A stretch of DNA of 64,000 nt from Paraglaciecola mesophila (GTDB lineage Bacteria > Pseudomonadota > Gammaproteobacteria > Enterobacterales > Alteromonadaceae): the NCBI RefSeq assembly GCF_009906955.1, contig NZ_CP047656.1, positions 3,285,001 through 3,349,000 of the forward strand. Reading direction: 5' to 3'. Under the pieces are notes generated by a model that ran no database searches, was not told the origin of the DNA, and worked only from the letters and a program-made list of their open reading frames with translations. The position numbers and the translations under genes are program-made. Every line of letters starts with the position of its first letter. Within the stretch, counting starts at the first letter, position 1. This document shows positions 62,855 through 64,000 of this stretch, in pieces.

Positions 62855-64000
62855 GTGAGTAGAAAGTGGCAATTTAGCGTTTTTATGCGCTTAGTGGTTA
62901 TATCCACCATGACGAAATTGGCTGATATTCTAATATCAGCGAAAACCACCTTGCCTTGGATAATGACGAGTATTGGGGCTCCCAGTTGGATGATTTCACT
63001 GTTGGTGCCTATTCGAGAGTCTGGGTCGCTTATCCCCCAGTTACCGTTAAAGCGACGCATTCAGCATTTTGTTCGCCGCGAACGCGTCTGGCGTCTAGGA
63101 GTGTTAGTGCAAGCATTAGCTATCCTAGCTATGGTGCCAGCTGTCGCGTTGTTGGGCTCCTTTGGGGCGGGCCTATCCATACTTATTTTATTATTGATAC
63201 TTAGCTTAGGCCGTGCCATTTGCTCACTCACCATGAAAGACATGGAAGGGGTATTAATTGAAAAAGGCCGCCGGGGTAAACTCGTCGGTATCGCCAGTGG
63301 GTTGTCCGGTTTACTGTCTCTAATTAGCGCAGGTGCACTTATTCTCGGCAAGTCGCAATTCGAACAGGCGTGGTTACTGATTATTATAGCCAGTGCGAGC
63401 GTACTTTTTATGGTAACCCTGCCCCTATCACTTGCCTTAAGAGCCCGCGTAACACCTGATGATAAACACACAAGTCAGTCGTTCTTGCGTACATTACGAA
63501 GTGATAAGGCATTGATGCACCTAATTATTAGCCGTTGCCTGTTATTGCACAGCGCCCTCATTGCCCCCTTTTTTGTCAGTATCACTACAGAGCAAGATGG
63601 TAGCTTTCACTTACCCTATTTTATTGCCGCAAGTGCCCTCGCGGCCTTTTTATCGTCTTATGTGTGGGGTTCCTGGTCTGATAAGAGTGCGGTGCTGACC
63701 ATTCGTATTGCCAGTGTCATCTGTGTGGTTGCCAGCGGCGCGTTTTATTGCGTTTTTGATGCTGGCTCATTGTGGTTAAATGTGGGGTTATTCTTTTTAC
63801 TTTCAGTGGGTTACTCAGGTATTCGTACCGCTCGTAAAACCTACCTTCTCGACATCGCCAGCGGCGATACGCGCACCGAATATGTCGCCACCGCAAATAC
63901 CATAGTTGGCTATGTGCTGCTGATATTCGGTGCTGTGTATGCTGTTATTTACCCTATAATCGATCAGCACATTATCGCTCTGATGAGTCTGTTTTTATTA
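62855..64000 (+). CDS. MFS transporter, 3' end outside the window
   Basis: A continuous frame of 382 codons runs from a GTG at 62855 to the window edge; an in-frame TAA stop lies shortly upstream. The product begins MSRKWQFSVFMRLVVIS and is largely hydrophobic, with about ten helices seen, an early loop LVPIRESGSLIPQ (MFS loop 2-3 region) and a central loop rich in Arg/Asp/Lys before LRTLRSDKAL. It looks like a major facilitator superfamily permease of unknown substrate. The codon usage is similar to that of neighbouring genes. The alternative start is the ATG ten codons on. Confidence 0.75.
   Translation, partial: MSRKWQFSVFMRLVVISTMTKLADILISAKTTLPWIMTSIGAPSWMISLLVPIRESGSLIPQLPLKRRIQHFVRRERVWRLGVLVQALAILAMVPAVALLGSFGAGLSILILLLILSLGRAICSLTMKDMEGVLIEKGRRGKLVGIASGLSGLLSLISAGALILGKSQFEQAWLLIIIASASVLFMVTLPLSLALRARVTPDDKHTSQSFLRTLRSDKALMHLIISRCLLLHSALIAPFFVSITTEQDGSFHLPYFIAASALAAFLSSYVWGSWSDKSAVLTIRIASVICVVASGAFYCVFDAGSLWLNVGLFFLLSVGYSGIRTARKTYLLDIASGDTRTEYVATANTIVGYVLLIFGAVYAVIYPIIDQHIIALMSLFLL

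Noticed and set aside
1..64000. Search by eye for CRISPR arrays, insertion sequences, prophage genes, tRNA and rRNA
   Set aside because: No regularly spaced repeats, transposase, integrase, phage proteins or recognisable RNA genes were found.

Overview
The window looks like chromosomal DNA of a marine gammaproteobacterium of the order Alteromonadales (Paraglaciecola/Glaciecola/Pseudoalteromonas type). This is inferred from gene content: sodium-coupled symporters, NhaA, many TonB-dependent receptors, an Alteromonadales-style NagP/NagA/NagB-II pathway, and moderate GC with AT-rich spacers. I see no rRNA, tRNA, CRISPR array, insertion sequence or prophage gene. Both ends cut genes: ftsN at the left (minus strand) and an MFS transporter at the right (plus strand).

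Layout. 1-4.5 kb holds housekeeping genes (ftsN, priA, rpmE, a malic enzyme). 4.5-7.7 kb holds a TetR regulator divergent from a two-gene flavoprotein/DUF2855 operon, with a striking doubled operator between them. 7.9-11.6 kb holds two tandem paralogous chemoreceptors around a small cysteine-rich membrane-anchored protein. 11.8-14.7 kb holds the ABC-F protein YbiT and a REC-GGDEF diguanylate cyclase overlapping a tiny stand-alone histidine-kinase dimerisation-domain protein.

15-42.3 kb is the centre of the window: a large peptidoglycan/muropeptide utilisation region. It encodes two TonB-dependent receptors and exported hydrolases: a Tat-exported S66 LD-carboxypeptidase, an NlpC/P60 endopeptidase, a GH171 NamZ-type exo-muramidase lipoprotein, a two-domain GH3 NagZ-type lipoprotein, an AmiD-type amidase fused to a serine hydrolase, and a second serine hydrolase. 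Inner-membrane carriers are NagP, an SSS symporter and a DUF819 protein. Cytoplasmic enzymes are a BadF-type amino-sugar kinase, MurQ, NagA and NagB-II, and there is an RpiR-family (MurR-like) regulator. All the hydrolases carry export signals, so wall fragments would be dismantled outside the cytoplasm, and only sugars (and perhaps peptides) would be imported. An AT-rich palindrome recurs at several promoters of this region and is a candidate RpiR operator.

42.5-45.2 kb holds a RimK-like ATP-grasp ligase and a GNAT-C39 peptidase fusion protein. 45.6-51.2 kb is a signalling cluster: an NtrC-type regulator, a second mini dimerisation-domain protein, a CHASE3 kinase, a single-REC protein and a REC-kinase-REC-REC hybrid. 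51.7-56.1 kb is a lipid-trafficking neighbourhood (RND/MMPL transporter, MlaA lipoprotein, SYLF lipoprotein). 56.2-62.7 kb concerns osmotic and ion balance: a MarR regulator, a small membrane protein, putP-proB-proA, and NhaA.
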